From Bacteroidota bacterium (GTDB taxonomy: Bacteria > Bacteroidota > Bacteroidia > 2-12-FULL-35-15), in NCBI GenBank assembly GCA_947504725.1, contig CANNHN010000002.1:456141-520140 (forward strand): DNA of 64,000 bases, in the 5' to 3' direction. The position numbers were made by a program, and so were the translations under genes. How positions within the stretch are numbered: position 1 is the first letter of the stretch; each line of letters opens with the position of its first letter. This document shows, piece after piece, positions 1-8,170 of this stretch. The notes under the pieces are model-generated. The model searched no databases, was not told the origin of the DNA, and saw only the letters and a list, made by a program, of their open reading frames with translations.

Positions 1-1
1 A

Positions 2-250
2 CACTTTTCGCTGTTCAGCTTTGAACAACCCGATGAATTTATGGAATACTTCATTATTGCGAATAGAAGTGAAAAGGGATTACTTATCCCTGAGCAAAAG
101 CAAGTAGATTATTTTTTTATTATCCGTGGTGAAGTGGATGATGAGAAAGTAATGGAAATGGTAAAACAAATAAAAGGTAGTAATTTAGTGCAAACCGCTT
201 TTAGAGTAGATGTAAATGCACTTAAATCAAAACAGAATTTAATATTATAA
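2..250 (+). CDS. IPExxxVDY family protein, C-terminal part (gene starts before the window)
   Basis: The reading frame is open from base 2 and ends at a TAA at 248-250, so only the last 82 residues are present. They contain IPEQKQVDY, the motif that names the Bacteroidota IPExxxVDY family, whose function is unknown. A later ATG at 41 exists, but the open frame upstream and the family length argue that this is an internal Met. In Bacteroidota this gene usually lies between the rnc/fab fatty-acid genes and pyk, and pyk does follow here, which supports the call. I infer no biochemical role. Confidence 0.8.
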   Translation, partial: HFSLFSFEQPDEFMEYFIIANRSEKGLLIPEQKQVDYFFIIRGEVDDEKVMEMVKQIKGSNLVQTAFRVDVNALKSKQNLIL

Positions 251-255
251 AAAGC

Positions 256-394
256 ACCACAGATTACGCAAATTTTCACAGATTATATTTTTTGAAAAAT
301 TTGGTGTGGGGTAAAAAAATTAAAAATAAATAAACACACACAGTACATATAATTATAACAGATTTTATCTGTGAAAATTTGTGTAATCTGTGGT
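256..394. repeat. 28-bp inverted repeat pair (family A) before pyk
   Basis: The arms lie at 256-283 and 367-394 and are complementary at 27 of 28 positions. They are separated by 83 AT-rich bases. The arm contains CCACAGATTACGCAAATTTT. The pair fills the gap between the IPExxxVDY gene and pyk, and the right arm ends 12 bases before the pyk ATG. It could fold into a long hairpin in the pyk leader or be a dispersed intergenic element. No coding sequence is visible inside. Confidence 0.75.
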
Positions 395-406
395 AAAAAG
401 TAACTT

Positions 407-1840
407 ATGAAAAGAACAAAAATTGTTGCAACACTAGGTCCGGCATCTTCTTCAGCCGCAGTGATTGAGGAAATGATTAAAGCAGGAGCAGATGTTTGCC
501 GAATTAATTTTTCGCATGGAGCTTACGATATTGTGCTAGAGCAAATCAATACGATTCGTTCTTTAAATAAAAAGCTAGGAAAGCATACTGCAATTCTTGC
601 CGATTTGCAAGGCCCGAAATTACGTATTGGTGTTGTAGAAAATAACGGAGTTGAATTGGTTGCTGGAAAAGAAGTTACCATTACTACCAATGAATGTATT
701 GGAACAGCTGAAAAACTATACATCACCTATCCGCAGTTTCCAAAAGATGTTAATGTTGGAGAAAATATTTTAATTGATGATGGTAAACTTTTATTGACTG
801 TCGTTTCCACAAATGGTATTGATGAGGTAAAAGCGATTGTTGGTCATGGTGGAACGTTGTCTTCTAAAAAAGGAGTGAATCTTCCCAACACAAAAATATC
901 CTTACCATGTTTAACAGAAAAGGATTTGAAGGATTTAGATTTTGCCTTAACACATAAAGTGGATTGGGTGGGATTATCATTTGTTCGATCAGCTGCAGAT
1001 ATTATTGAGTTGAAACATTTGATTCAAAATTTTGATCACAACGTCAGAACACGCGTTGTTGCCAAAATTGAAAAACCAGAAGCGATTTCTGATATTGATA
1101 ATATCATCAAAGAAACGGATGCATTAATGGTTGCCCGTGGAGATTTGGGAGTGGAAGTTCCAATGCAAGAAGTTCCAGTGATTCAAAAAATGTTGGTACG
1201 TAAATGTTTGGAAGCATCTAAACCTGTTATTATTGCAACGCAAATGATGGAGAGTATGATTACGAATATCAGCCCCTCTCGTGCTGAAGTGAATGATGTT
1301 GCAAACAGCGTTATGGATGGTGCAGATGCAGTGATGTTAAGTGGTGAAACATCTGTTGGAAATCATCCCGCAAAAGTGGTTGCAGCAATGACAAAAATTA
1401 TTGAGCACGTAGAACAAGAAAGCGATGTTTATAATCGCGATAATGCAGCACCAGAAGTAGACATTCACAATCAACGGTTTTTATCAGATTCAATTTGCTA
1501 TACAGCAGCAAAAATGGCTCAGAGAACAAATGCAGCTGCAATTGTTACAATGACACATTCGGGATACACCGCATTTAAATTATCTAGCCATAGACCAAAA
1601 GCAGAAATTTTTGTGTTTACCGACAATTATGATATCCTTACAACGTTAAATTTAGTTTGGGGTGTTCGTGGTTTTTATTACGACAAAAATATTAGTACAG
1701 ATCATACCATTGCAGATATTAAATTTATTCTGAAGAAAAGTGGAGAAGTAAAAACAGGTGATTTGATTATTAATATCGCAAGTATTCCATTAAGCGAAAT
1801 GGGAAAATCAAACATGATTAAACTTTCAGCGGTAGAATAA
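407..1840 (+). CDS. pyk: Pyruvate kinase
   Basis: Catalyses the last step of glycolysis, phosphoenolpyruvate plus ADP to pyruvate plus ATP, in the cytoplasm. The 477-residue length is normal. Visible motifs are RINFSHG at 32-38, ADLQGPKLRIG near 64-74, the catalytic lysine region VAKIEKPEA near 220, MVARGDLGVE near 240 and the TQMMESM segment after it. The C-terminal allosteric domain is present and complete. The start is the ATG at 407, just after the family A inverted repeat. The following small secreted-protein gene begins two bases after the stop, so the two are probably co-transcribed. Confidence 0.97.
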   Translation: MKRTKIVATLGPASSSAAVIEEMIKAGADVCRINFSHGAYDIVLEQINTIRSLNKKLGKHTAILADLQGPKLRIGVVENNGVELVAGKEVTITTNECIGTAEKLYITYPQFPKDVNVGENILIDDGKLLLTVVSTNGIDEVKAIVGHGGTLSSKKGVNLPNTKISLPCLTEKDLKDLDFALTHKVDWVGLSFVRSAADIIELKHLIQNFDHNVRTRVVAKIEKPEAISDIDNIIKETDALMVARGDLGVEVPMQEVPVIQKMLVRKCLEASKPVIIATQMMESMITNISPSRAEVNDVANSVMDGADAVMLSGETSVGNHPAKVVAAMTKIIEHVEQESDVYNRDNAAPEVDIHNQRFLSDSICYTAAKMAQRTNAAAIVTMTHSGYTAFKLSSHRPKAEIFVFTDNYDILTTLNLVWGVRGFYYDKNISTDHTIADIKFILKKSGEVKTGDLIINIASIPLSEMGKSNMIKLSAVE

Positions 1841-1842
1841 GT

Positions 1843-2310
1843 ATGAATTTAAAGCCCATACGGTTTTTTATTTTATTACTGTTTGGCCTATCATGTTCCG
1901 CTCAGAATAATTACATCGATTGGGATAAAGAGTCAATTGTCAAAGATTTTCAATCCCTTTCTAAGAGCAATGAAAAGTATATCGTTTCAACAAAAGATTC
2001 ATCCGGAATTCTGAAAATTGAAATCACAGGTCATGAAAAAATTAAGTGTGAATTTCGTTTTGATTCTTTAGAATTTTGTAACGCTTCCAATTTTATTTAT
2101 TGCTGTGATGACTGTTCTGAAAAACACATCAAAGAATTTGTTGAGAATAAATATTATGGCTGGATAAAAAAATCACCAGGATTGTATTATTCAAAAAGAA
2201 AGCGCAAAACACAAATGGAAATTTTTAATTCTAATCCAGCCGCAACAGTAATCATTTTTACAAAAATAAACTGGACAAAACAAGAGTATAAAAACCTAAG
2301 TAAAAAATAA
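1843..2310 (+). CDS. Secreted hypothetical protein
   Basis: I do not recognise this 155-residue protein. It begins with a signal peptide (MNLKPIRFFILLLFGLSCSAQ). The Cys before SAQ could alternatively be a poor lipobox, so lipidation is uncertain. The mature part is rich in Lys and aromatic residues and has a cluster of cysteines (CCDDCSEK, residues about 87-94) that may bind metal or form disulfides. It starts two bases after the pyk stop, implying translational coupling or read-through, but the link to glycolysis may be accidental. It is followed by a family B repeat. Confidence 0.7.
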   Translation: MNLKPIRFFILLLFGLSCSAQNNYIDWDKESIVKDFQSLSKSNEKYIVSTKDSSGILKIEITGHEKIKCEFRFDSLEFCNASNFIYCCDDCSEKHIKEFVENKYYGWIKKSPGLYYSKRKRKTQMEIFNSNPAATVIIFTKINWTKQEYKNLSKK

Positions 2311-2357
2311 AACTCCGCGACCTCTGCGCCTTCTTAGCGCTCTCTGCGGTAAAATAA
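2311..2357 (+). repeat. Family B GC-rich intergenic repeat, copy 1
   Basis: A short stretch visibly richer in G+C than its surroundings, containing CCTCTGCGCC, TTAGCGC and CTCTGCGGTAAA, fills the gap and stops at the ATG of the next gene. A near copy lies at 5191-5239, also directly in front of a start codon, with the same order of blocks (CGCGACCTC, GCGCC, CTCTGCGGTAAA). Confidence 0.75.
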
Positions 2358-2358
2358 T

Positions 2359-2709
2359 ATGAAGAAGATATACTACTTAAGCACTTGCTCCACTTGCTCT
2401 CGAATTATTACAGAGCTAGGTTTGCGCAATAAAAAATTCGAATTTCAGGATATTAAAACGGAGAAAATCACCGCTTCTCAATTAGCAGAAATGAAGAAAA
2501 TGGCAGGAAGCTATGAAGCACTGTTCAGTAGAGTAGCATTAAAATATCGCGCGTTGGGATTGGATAAAATGAAACTTACAGAAGACGATTACAAAAAGTA
2601 CATTCTAGAAGAATACACGTTTTTAAAACGCCCCGTAATTATAATCAAAGACAAAATATTTGTCGGGAATTCCAAAAATAACATTGCTGCTGTAAAAGCA
2701 GACTTATAA
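2359..2709 (+). CDS. ArsC/Spx family thioredoxin-fold protein
   Basis: This 116-residue protein has the size and shape of the ArsC/Spx/YffB group. It begins MKKIYYLSTCSTCSR, with a CxxC pair at residues 10-13, and has the conserved cis-Pro segment LKRPVIIIKDKIFVG near 89-103. True arsenate reductases of this group use one Cys with a downstream Arg triad. Here CSTC looks more like the Spx or general reductase type, so arsenate reduction is not claimed. It could be a glutathione- or thioredoxin-linked reductase or a regulator. It shares its orientation with the DMT transporter nine bases downstream. Confidence 0.82.
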   Translation: MKKIYYLSTCSTCSRIITELGLRNKKFEFQDIKTEKITASQLAEMKKMAGSYEALFSRVALKYRALGLDKMKLTEDDYKKYILEEYTFLKRPVIIIKDKIFVGNSKNNIAAVKADL

Positions 2710-2717
2710 TATCGCAC

Positions 2718-3614
2718 TTGAATAAAGTCATCCAAGCACACCTAGCATTAATCGCTGTAAATGTAATTTACGGAGCCAACTATTCCATTGCAAAAGAAGT
2801 TATGCCCACGCATGTGCAGCCTTTTGCATTTGTGTTGATGCGTGTTGGAGGAGCCTTAATTTTATTTTGGTTAGTGAGTTCGCTTTTTATTAGAGAAAAA
2901 ATCGACAAAAAAGATTTGCCTTGTTTTGCTTTGTTAGCAGTATTTGGTGTTGCTTGCAATCAACTTTTATTTTTAAAAGGCTTGAGCATTACTACTCCAA
3001 TCAATGCCTCCATAATTATGATTTCAAATCCCATTGTAGTTTTATTAATTGCGGCTGCCGTTCTGAAAGAAAAAGTATCTATCAACAAATTATTCGGAAT
3101 AGGGTTGGGTATTGCTGGAGCGATGTTGCTTTTGTTGTTCAACAAATCATTCTCCTTCGGCTCCGAAACCATCTCAGGAGATTTAATGATACTTGTAAAT
3201 TCTATTTCATGGGCATTGTACTTGGTGCTTGTGAAACCGCTTATGAAAAAATACAATACTTTCACGATTGTAAAATGGGTTTTCCTTTTCGGATTTTTAT
3301 ACGTTCTTCCATTTGGATTTCAAGAATTTACTGAAGTGAAATGGGAAGCACTTCCTTCCGTAATTTGGTACGATATAATATTTGTTGTAGTCGCAACAAC
3401 TTTCTTTGCTTATGTATTAAATACATACGCTTTAAGAGCATTGAGTCCATCCATTGTTAGTATTTACATTTATCTACAACCTTTTCTTGCTACACTGTTC
3501 GCGATTTTCATTTATCGAAACGACACCCTCGATTTAAGAAAAATTACAGCTGCGGTATTGATTGTCTTTGGTGTTTACCTTGTAAGTATGCCATTTAAAA
3601 AGACGAAGGAATAA
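2718..3614 (+). CDS. DMT superfamily transporter (EamA domains)
   Basis: A 298-residue inner-membrane protein with about ten hydrophobic helices in two EamA repeats. The first runs through VNVIYGANYSIAKEVMP. The second begins at about GDLMILVNSISWALYLVLVKPLM. EamA transporters usually export amino acids or metabolites, and the substrate cannot be read from the sequence. The start is a TTG at 2718: the first ATG lies inside the first helix (Met 29), and the residues before it are those typical of the family, so the TTG start is preferred. It lies nine bases after the ArsC-like gene and is probably in the same transcript. Confidence 0.88.
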   Translation: MNKVIQAHLALIAVNVIYGANYSIAKEVMPTHVQPFAFVLMRVGGALILFWLVSSLFIREKIDKKDLPCFALLAVFGVACNQLLFLKGLSITTPINASIIMISNPIVVLLIAAAVLKEKVSINKLFGIGLGIAGAMLLLLFNKSFSFGSETISGDLMILVNSISWALYLVLVKPLMKKYNTFTIVKWVFLFGFLYVLPFGFQEFTEVKWEALPSVIWYDIIFVVVATTFFAYVLNTYALRALSPSIVSIYIYLQPFLATLFAIFIYRNDTLDLRKITAAVLIVFGVYLVSMPFKKTKE

Positions 3615-3620
3615 ATTTCA

Positions 3621-3628
3621 TATTTTTG
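3621..3628 (+). promoter_or_regulatory. Bacteroidota -7 promoter element for yicC-gmk
   Basis: TATTTTTG fits the TAnnTTTG consensus of the Bacteroidota primary sigma factor. It would start a transcript near 3633, with a leader of about 70 bases that includes a hairpin element of the GAGCG-core family. No clear -33 TTG is seen at the expected distance. Confidence 0.5.
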
Positions 3629-3639
3629 TAATGGTAGTT

Positions 3640-3663
3640 GTCAGTTCGAGCGGAGCCGAGAAC
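3640..3663 (+). repeat. GAGCG-core hairpin element, copy 1 (stem GTTC/GAAC)
   Basis: GTCA, then stem arm GTTC, core GAGCGGAGCCGA, then the complementary arm GAAC. It lies in the leader of yicC. The core is shared by eight other intergenic copies in this window, but with different stems. Confidence 0.8.
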
Positions 3664-3703
3664 CAAAAAAACACTACATTTGTTATCCATATAACACTAT
3701 TCT

Positions 3704-4582
3704 ATGCAAATGAAATCAATGACTGGGTTCGGAAAAGCAACTGCCGAAATTCCAGGTAAAAAAGTAACAGTTGAAGTGCGATCGCTGAATAGCAAACAAC
3801 TGGATTTGAATTTGCGACTTCCTTATCTTTATAAAGAAAAGGAATTAGAATTGCGTACGGATATATCCAAACAAATTGAGCGCGGGAAAGTTGACATAAC
3901 AGTTTTCACAGAAGCAACTCAGGATTCGCTTCCTGTAGCAATAAACAAAACGTTAGCTAGAACATATTATAAAGAGCTAAAAGCTTTATCGGAAGAATTA
4001 GGTGAATCCAACCAAAACTTATTATCCTTGGTAGTAAAGATGCCAGATGTTATGAAAGCGGAACGAGAAGTGGTTGAATTGGATGAAGCTGAATGGAAAC
4101 AAATAAAAGCAACCGTTGATAAAGCGATTGAAGCGTTTCAAAAATTCAGAGATGATGAAGGGAAAACATTGTCGAATGAATTTAAAACACGGATAGGATT
4201 GATAGATAATTTACTGACTGATGTTGTTAAAATGGATGCGGCACGAGTAGAAAATATCCGTTCAAGAATAAAAAATAGTCTTTCTGAGGTTATCGAAAAA
4301 GAAAAGATAGACCAAAATCGTTTTGAACAGGAATTGGTTTATTACATAGAGAAGTTGGATATAACAGAAGAAAAACTTCGATTAAAAACACATATCGATT
4401 ATTTTTTGAGTACAATGAAAGAAGCGGGTAGTGGAAGAAAATTAGGTTTTATTTCACAAGAGATAGGAAGAGAGATAAACACGATTGGCTCAAAAGCAAA
4501 TGACGCAACAGTACAAAAATTAGTTGTGCAGATGAAAGATGAATTGGAAAAAATAAAAGAACAACTTCTCAACGTATTATAG
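3704..4582 (+). CDS. YicC/YloC family endoribonuclease
   Basis: A 292-residue protein starting MQMKSMTGFGKA, the N-terminal signature of the YicC family, and ending in the family block KLGFISQEIGREINTIGSKA. Members are endoribonucleases implicated in RNA and sRNA turnover and stationary-phase stress. It ends five bases before gmk, the usual yicC-gmk pairing in many bacteria. The ATG at 3710 (MKSMTGFG) is an equally possible start. Its own TAnnTTTG promoter lies at 3621. Nothing unusual is seen in length or motifs. Confidence 0.93.
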   Translation: MQMKSMTGFGKATAEIPGKKVTVEVRSLNSKQLDLNLRLPYLYKEKELELRTDISKQIERGKVDITVFTEATQDSLPVAINKTLARTYYKELKALSEELGESNQNLLSLVVKMPDVMKAEREVVELDEAEWKQIKATVDKAIEAFQKFRDDEGKTLSNEFKTRIGLIDNLLTDVVKMDAARVENIRSRIKNSLSEVIEKEKIDQNRFEQELVYYIEKLDITEEKLRLKTHIDYFLSTMKEAGSGRKLGFISQEIGREINTIGSKANDATVQKLVVQMKDELEKIKEQLLNVL

Positions 4583-4587
4583 TTCGA

Positions 4588-5163
4588 ATGAAAGGTAAAC
4601 TCATCATATTTTCAGCACCTTCTGGAGCAGGTAAAACAACCATTGTGCATCACTTGCTCAAGATGATTCCACAGTTGGAGTTTTCAGTATCAGCAACTAG
4701 TCGACCAATGCGCAAAGATGAAACTCATGGCGTTGACTATTATTTTATTTCAGTTGATGAGTTTAAAAAGAAAATTGACAACAAAGAATTTGTGGAGTGG
4801 GAGGAAGTATACACGGATAATTTCTATGGAACCTTAAATGCGGAAATTGAACGCATTTGGAAAAAGGGGCATCATATTATTTTCGATATGGATGTAGTAG
4901 GCGGATTGAATTTGAAAAAACAATTCGGAGAACAAGCATTGGCCATTTTTGTGATGCCACCAAGCATAGCACATTTAGAAGCGAGGTTAAAGTTGCGTGA
5001 AACAGAAACTCCTGAAAGTATTGCACGCAGATTAGGGAAAGCAGAAGTGGAATTAAAAACCGCTGACCAATTCGATACAATTATTTTGAATGATACATTG
5101 GAACACGCATTTGAAGAAGCAGAAAAAGTAGTTGGCGACTTTTTAGGTGCTAATAATGAATAA
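4588..5163 (+). CDS. gmk: Guanylate kinase
   Basis: Phosphorylates GMP to GDP with ATP. The 191-residue protein has the P-loop SAPSGAGKTT at 9-18 and the GMP-binding segment SATSRPMRKDETHGVDYYF near 35-53, followed by FVEWEEVYTDNFYGT. The lid region RLRLRETE is represented by ARLKLRETETPESIARRL. It lies five bases downstream of yicC and is certainly in the same operon. In many relatives nadD follows. Here a family B repeat and an ACMSD-like gene follow instead. Confidence 0.97.
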   Translation: MKGKLIIFSAPSGAGKTTIVHHLLKMIPQLEFSVSATSRPMRKDETHGVDYYFISVDEFKKKIDNKEFVEWEEVYTDNFYGTLNAEIERIWKKGHHIIFDMDVVGGLNLKKQFGEQALAIFVMPPSIAHLEARLKLRETETPESIARRLGKAEVELKTADQFDTIILNDTLEHAFEEAEKVVGDFLGANNE

Positions 5164-5190
5164 AACGATTTTTAAGAAAATAAATAAATA

Positions 5191-5239
5191 AAAACTCGCG
5201 ACCTCAGCGCCTCCTTTGCGCCCTCTGCGGTAAAAAACT
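5191..5239 (+). repeat. Family B GC-rich intergenic repeat, copy 2
   Basis: Same block order as the copy at 2311-2357 (CGCGACCTC, AGCGCC, TTTGCGCC, CTCTGCGGTAAA). It ends two bases before the ATG of the ACMSD-like gene, so like copy 1 it forms the immediate 5' leader of the gene behind it. Confidence 0.75.
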
Positions 5240-5241
5240 TT

Positions 5242-6261
5242 ATGGCTAAAATTCTCACAATAGATATACATACACACATCCTTCCAGAAAACATTCCGAA
5301 TTGGAAAGAAAAATTTGGATACGGAGGGTTTGTTCAATTACAACATCACAAACCATGTTGCGCAAACATGATTTTAGATGATGGAAAGTTTTTCAGAGAG
5401 GTGGAAGATAATTGCTGGAGTGCTGAAAAAAGAATGACCGAATGCGATCATCACCACGTGGATGTGCAAGTGCTTTCTACCGTTCCTGTTATGTTCAGCT
5501 ATTGGGCTAAACCACAAGACTGTCTGGAGCTTTCTGTATTTCTTAACGATCACATTGCTGACATAGTAAAACGTTTTCCAAAACGATTTGTAGGTTTAGG
5601 AACAATTCCGTTACAATCACCAGAGTTGGCAATACAAGAATTAAAACGTTGCAAAGAAATTGGATTAGCTGGAGTTCAGATCGGCTCTCATGTGAACGAT
5701 TGGAATTTGAACGATGCGAATTTGTTTCCAGTTTTTGAGGCTTGTGAAAAATTAGACATGGCCGTTTTTGTTCATCCTTGGGATATGATGGGCCAAGATA
5801 AAATGCCAAAATATTGGTTGCCTTGGTTGGTTGGAATGCCAGCAGAAACATCCTTAGCAATTTGCTCTATGATCTTCGGAGGAATTTTCGAACGCCTACC
5901 AAACTTAAGAGTTGCCTTTGCACACGGTGGAGGTTCATTTCCTTCTACCATAGGAAGAATAGAACATGGTTTCAACTGTCGCCCCGATTTAGTGGCTGTC
6001 GATAACAATGTAAATCCCCGCGAATATTTAGGAAAATTCTGGATCGATAGCTTGGTGCACGATGATCAGATGTTGGATTATGTGGTAGGAATGTTCGGTG
6101 CAGACAAAGTTGCCTTAGGAACAGATTATCCTTTCCCATTAGGAGAATTAGAACCAGGAAAACTCATCAATGAAATGCCTTACGAAAGAGAAGTAAAGGA
6201 ATTACTTTTAAATGGTGCAGCATTGAAATGGTTGAATATGAAGAAGGAGAAGTTTTTGTAG
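5242..6261 (+). CDS. Amidohydrolase, 2-amino-3-carboxymuconate-6-semialdehyde decarboxylase (ACMSD) type
   Basis: The sequence follows ACMSD along its whole 339 residues, including GYGGFVQLQHH, LSTVPVMFSYWAKP, FVGLGTIPLQ and the end GTDYPFPLGELEPGKLI. Zinc-binding and catalytic positions are all visible: H10 and H12 (DIHTH), H178 (VHPWD), H228 (AHGGG) and D295 (GTDYP). ACMSD decarboxylates ACMS in the kynurenine or 2-nitrobenzoate breakdown route. No other kynurenine-pathway gene is in the window, so the pathway is inferred from the family alone. The start ATG at 5242 follows the family B repeat. Confidence 0.93.
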   Translation: MAKILTIDIHTHILPENIPNWKEKFGYGGFVQLQHHKPCCANMILDDGKFFREVEDNCWSAEKRMTECDHHHVDVQVLSTVPVMFSYWAKPQDCLELSVFLNDHIADIVKRFPKRFVGLGTIPLQSPELAIQELKRCKEIGLAGVQIGSHVNDWNLNDANLFPVFEACEKLDMAVFVHPWDMMGQDKMPKYWLPWLVGMPAETSLAICSMIFGGIFERLPNLRVAFAHGGGSFPSTIGRIEHGFNCRPDLVAVDNNVNPREYLGKFWIDSLVHDDQMLDYVVGMFGADKVALGTDYPFPLGELEPGKLINEMPYEREVKELLLNGAALKWLNMKKEKFL

Positions 6262-6286
6262 TTTATCGGCTGTGTTTTCAATAGCC

Positions 6287-7849
6287 TTAATGCATATGCG
6301 CACTACTAGCTTCATTCGCCATTAGCTGATTAAATTTTTTCTGTTTTATTTCCATAAAACTTTTCTTTTCGATTTTGCTTTCCAACCAAGAAATCAAATC
6401 AAATAAATTCAAAGCATTTTTCTCAACTTTGTTGGTAGTTAATTCTTCAATACTGTTTTTTAATTGAATAAAATCTTTAGTAAGTTCTGTTGACGTTCGC
6501 ACTTTGTTTTGTGATTCTTTAAAAAAGGCAATAATCTGTTTTTCGTAATTGTAAAGCTTGTTGCGCTTCATCAACAATCGGTATGTTGAACGAATGCGTT
6601 TCTCCATCATCTCTTCTTCATCCATTTCAAAATAGATAATTAAACTCAAGATGTGTGCAAAACAAAACAAATCACTTCTGAAATCTAAATCGGTGTTGTG
6701 TAAAAGCAGATTGATGTTTTGATTCGCAAGTTTATATTCACCTAATCCAATATAAATGTATGCTAAGGCATAATGGTGCAATTGTTTTTCCTTTTGCAAG
6801 GTTTTTGTTTGTGGAAGTTGTCCATAAATTTTCTCCACCTTGTTTGCAATCTCTAATGCTTTGTCGAACTGACCAGTTGGGATGTATACAAACAGTTTTA
6901 AGTTTTCGGTAAGCAATTCATAGTTTCTGTTCAGTTGTCCGTATTGCTCCACAAAACGATCCATTCGCTCAAGCGTATTAAATAAATCGCTGTAGAGCAT
7001 TAATGAAAGTTCGTTTACTGCTTTGTTGCGCAACAATCCAAGATAAGTGAATGGCTTTAATTCCAACATGTGTTTGTTGTTATCCAACAAATCCACATTC
7101 TTTTTTAATATTTCGTTTGCTTGTCCTTGTTCGTTTATTGTAAACAAAAAATTCGCTTGCATTAAATTACGGTAGTATTGCGCATTGAATGTATTCAGTA
7201 AATTTTTGTCATTACTCTTATCTTCATTAGCAATTTTTTGAAATTCAACCACATCTTCATCGTTACGAGCTAAACCAGTATACAATGCTTTGGCACGTAG
7301 TTTTTGATAAAGGTGTTTATAGCCTATAATGGTTTTCTTTTTTTCTATGGATAAGTAAAGCTCTTCAAAATATTTATTGACAAGTGTCAAATAATTTTCT
7401 GGAGTAGCTTCTTCAACCAATAAAATAATTTCCCAATCAATTAACTCTTCCATAAATTCGTACAACTCGTGTTCGAGAGCAGTAGCTTTTGCTTTCAAAA
7501 TCATTTTCTTGGCAACAGTAGGAAGATTTTTATTGTAAAGAATTTCAATTTGATTTAAGGCGCTCCGCAATTCGCTTTTCACATTCGTATTGTACGACTC
7601 CAATGATTTTAAAATGAATTTGAAAAGGTAGTTCTTGGCTACCGCAAAGTTGTTAAGCGTAGGTTCTCCTTGAAATTTTCGAATAATCTCCTTTTCATCG
7701 TACACTTTTTGTTTGTCGATGGCATCAAAGATTTTGATGTATTTGTTTTGTTCCCCAATAACGTGCAACATTGCATGCTTCTTTATATAGCCTTTTTCGG
7801 GGGCAGATAAAGACTTGATGAGCTGATGCAAATGTTTAACTGAAGACAT
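6287..7849 (-). CDS. Bacteroidota-type hypothetical protein, helical
   Basis: I know no function for this 520-residue protein. It is nearly all predicted helix, with long Leu/Lys/Glu-rich stretches that suggest a TPR-like solenoid, and has no signal peptide or membrane segment. The N-terminus (LIKSLSAPEKGYIKKHA, then NKYIKIFDAIDKQKVYDEKEII) looks like a conserved module of a family seen in this phylum. It is a monocistron, convergent with the ACMSD gene 25 bases away. A perfect TAnnTTTG element lies 32 bases upstream of the start. Confidence 0.8.
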   Translation of the reverse strand: MSSVKHLHQLIKSLSAPEKGYIKKHAMLHVIGEQNKYIKIFDAIDKQKVYDEKEIIRKFQGEPTLNNFAVAKNYLFKFILKSLESYNTNVKSELRSALNQIEILYNKNLPTVAKKMILKAKATALEHELYEFMEELIDWEIILLVEEATPENYLTLVNKYFEELYLSIEKKKTIIGYKHLYQKLRAKALYTGLARNDEDVVEFQKIANEDKSNDKNLLNTFNAQYYRNLMQANFLFTINEQGQANEILKKNVDLLDNNKHMLELKPFTYLGLLRNKAVNELSLMLYSDLFNTLERMDRFVEQYGQLNRNYELLTENLKLFVYIPTGQFDKALEIANKVEKIYGQLPQTKTLQKEKQLHHYALAYIYIGLGEYKLANQNINLLLHNTDLDFRSDLFCFAHILSLIIYFEMDEEEMMEKRIRSTYRLLMKRNKLYNYEKQIIAFFKESQNKVRTSTELTKDFIQLKNSIEELTTNKVEKNALNLFDLISWLESKIEKKSFMEIKQKKFNQLMANEASSAHMH

Positions 7850-7880
7850 TGTTTAATTTCATTAATAGAATGGGGATATA

Positions 7881-7888
7881 CAAATATA
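7881..7888 (-). promoter_or_regulatory. -7 promoter element for the 6287-7849 gene
   Basis: On the minus strand this reads TATATTTG, a perfect TAnnTTTG. The predicted start near 7877 gives a leader of about 28 bases before the ATG at 7849. Confidence 0.55.
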
Positions 7889-8156
7889 TCATTTGATAGC
7901 AGAAAATCTAAATTTTTCCGTCCTTATTCATAAATGATTGTTTTTTGAAATAAGGGCCAAAACGACTCAAAAACTGCTTTCGAAAACTTAATAGTATGTA
8001 AGCATAATAAATTGAGCAAATAATCCACCATCATCAATAAAATAAGTGCTTTCGAAGTGACATTTAGTGTAAAATTAGGGTCTAAAAACAGGCAAAATGT
8101 GCTTTCGAAGTCTTATTTTGTGCTTTTTTTTGTTTGCAATGAGCTTTTTCATTTAC
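7889..8156. other. Gene-free upstream region with three TTCGAA-centred motifs
   Basis: No credible ORF lies here. The notable content is a repeated motif: GCTTTCGAA at 7976-7984, and the 13-mer GTGCTTTCGAAGT, identical at 8046-8058 and 8099-8111. TTCGAA is itself palindromic. The three copies are about 70 and 53 bases apart and lie just upstream of the putative promoter of the candidate RNA at 8171-8305, so they may be regulator sites. This is inference from spacing and identity only. Confidence 0.5.
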
Positions 8157-8164
8157 CATATTTG
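8157..8164 (+). promoter_or_regulatory. Possible -7 element for candidate small RNA
   Basis: CATATTTG matches TAnnTTTG with one mismatch. A TTTG about 20 bases upstream, in the T-rich run near 8130-8137, could serve as the -33 element. The predicted start is near 8169-8171. Confidence 0.35.
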
Positions 8165-8170
8165 TATTGT

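Noticed and set aside
2359..2709. Classical arsenate reductase ArsC
   Set aside because: The CxxC pair and lack of neighbouring ars genes point to the wider ArsC/Spx family, so no arsenate role is claimed.
2921..3334. 137-codon frame inside the DMT transporter gene
   Set aside because: It overlaps the transporter in another frame and lacks any recognised motif.
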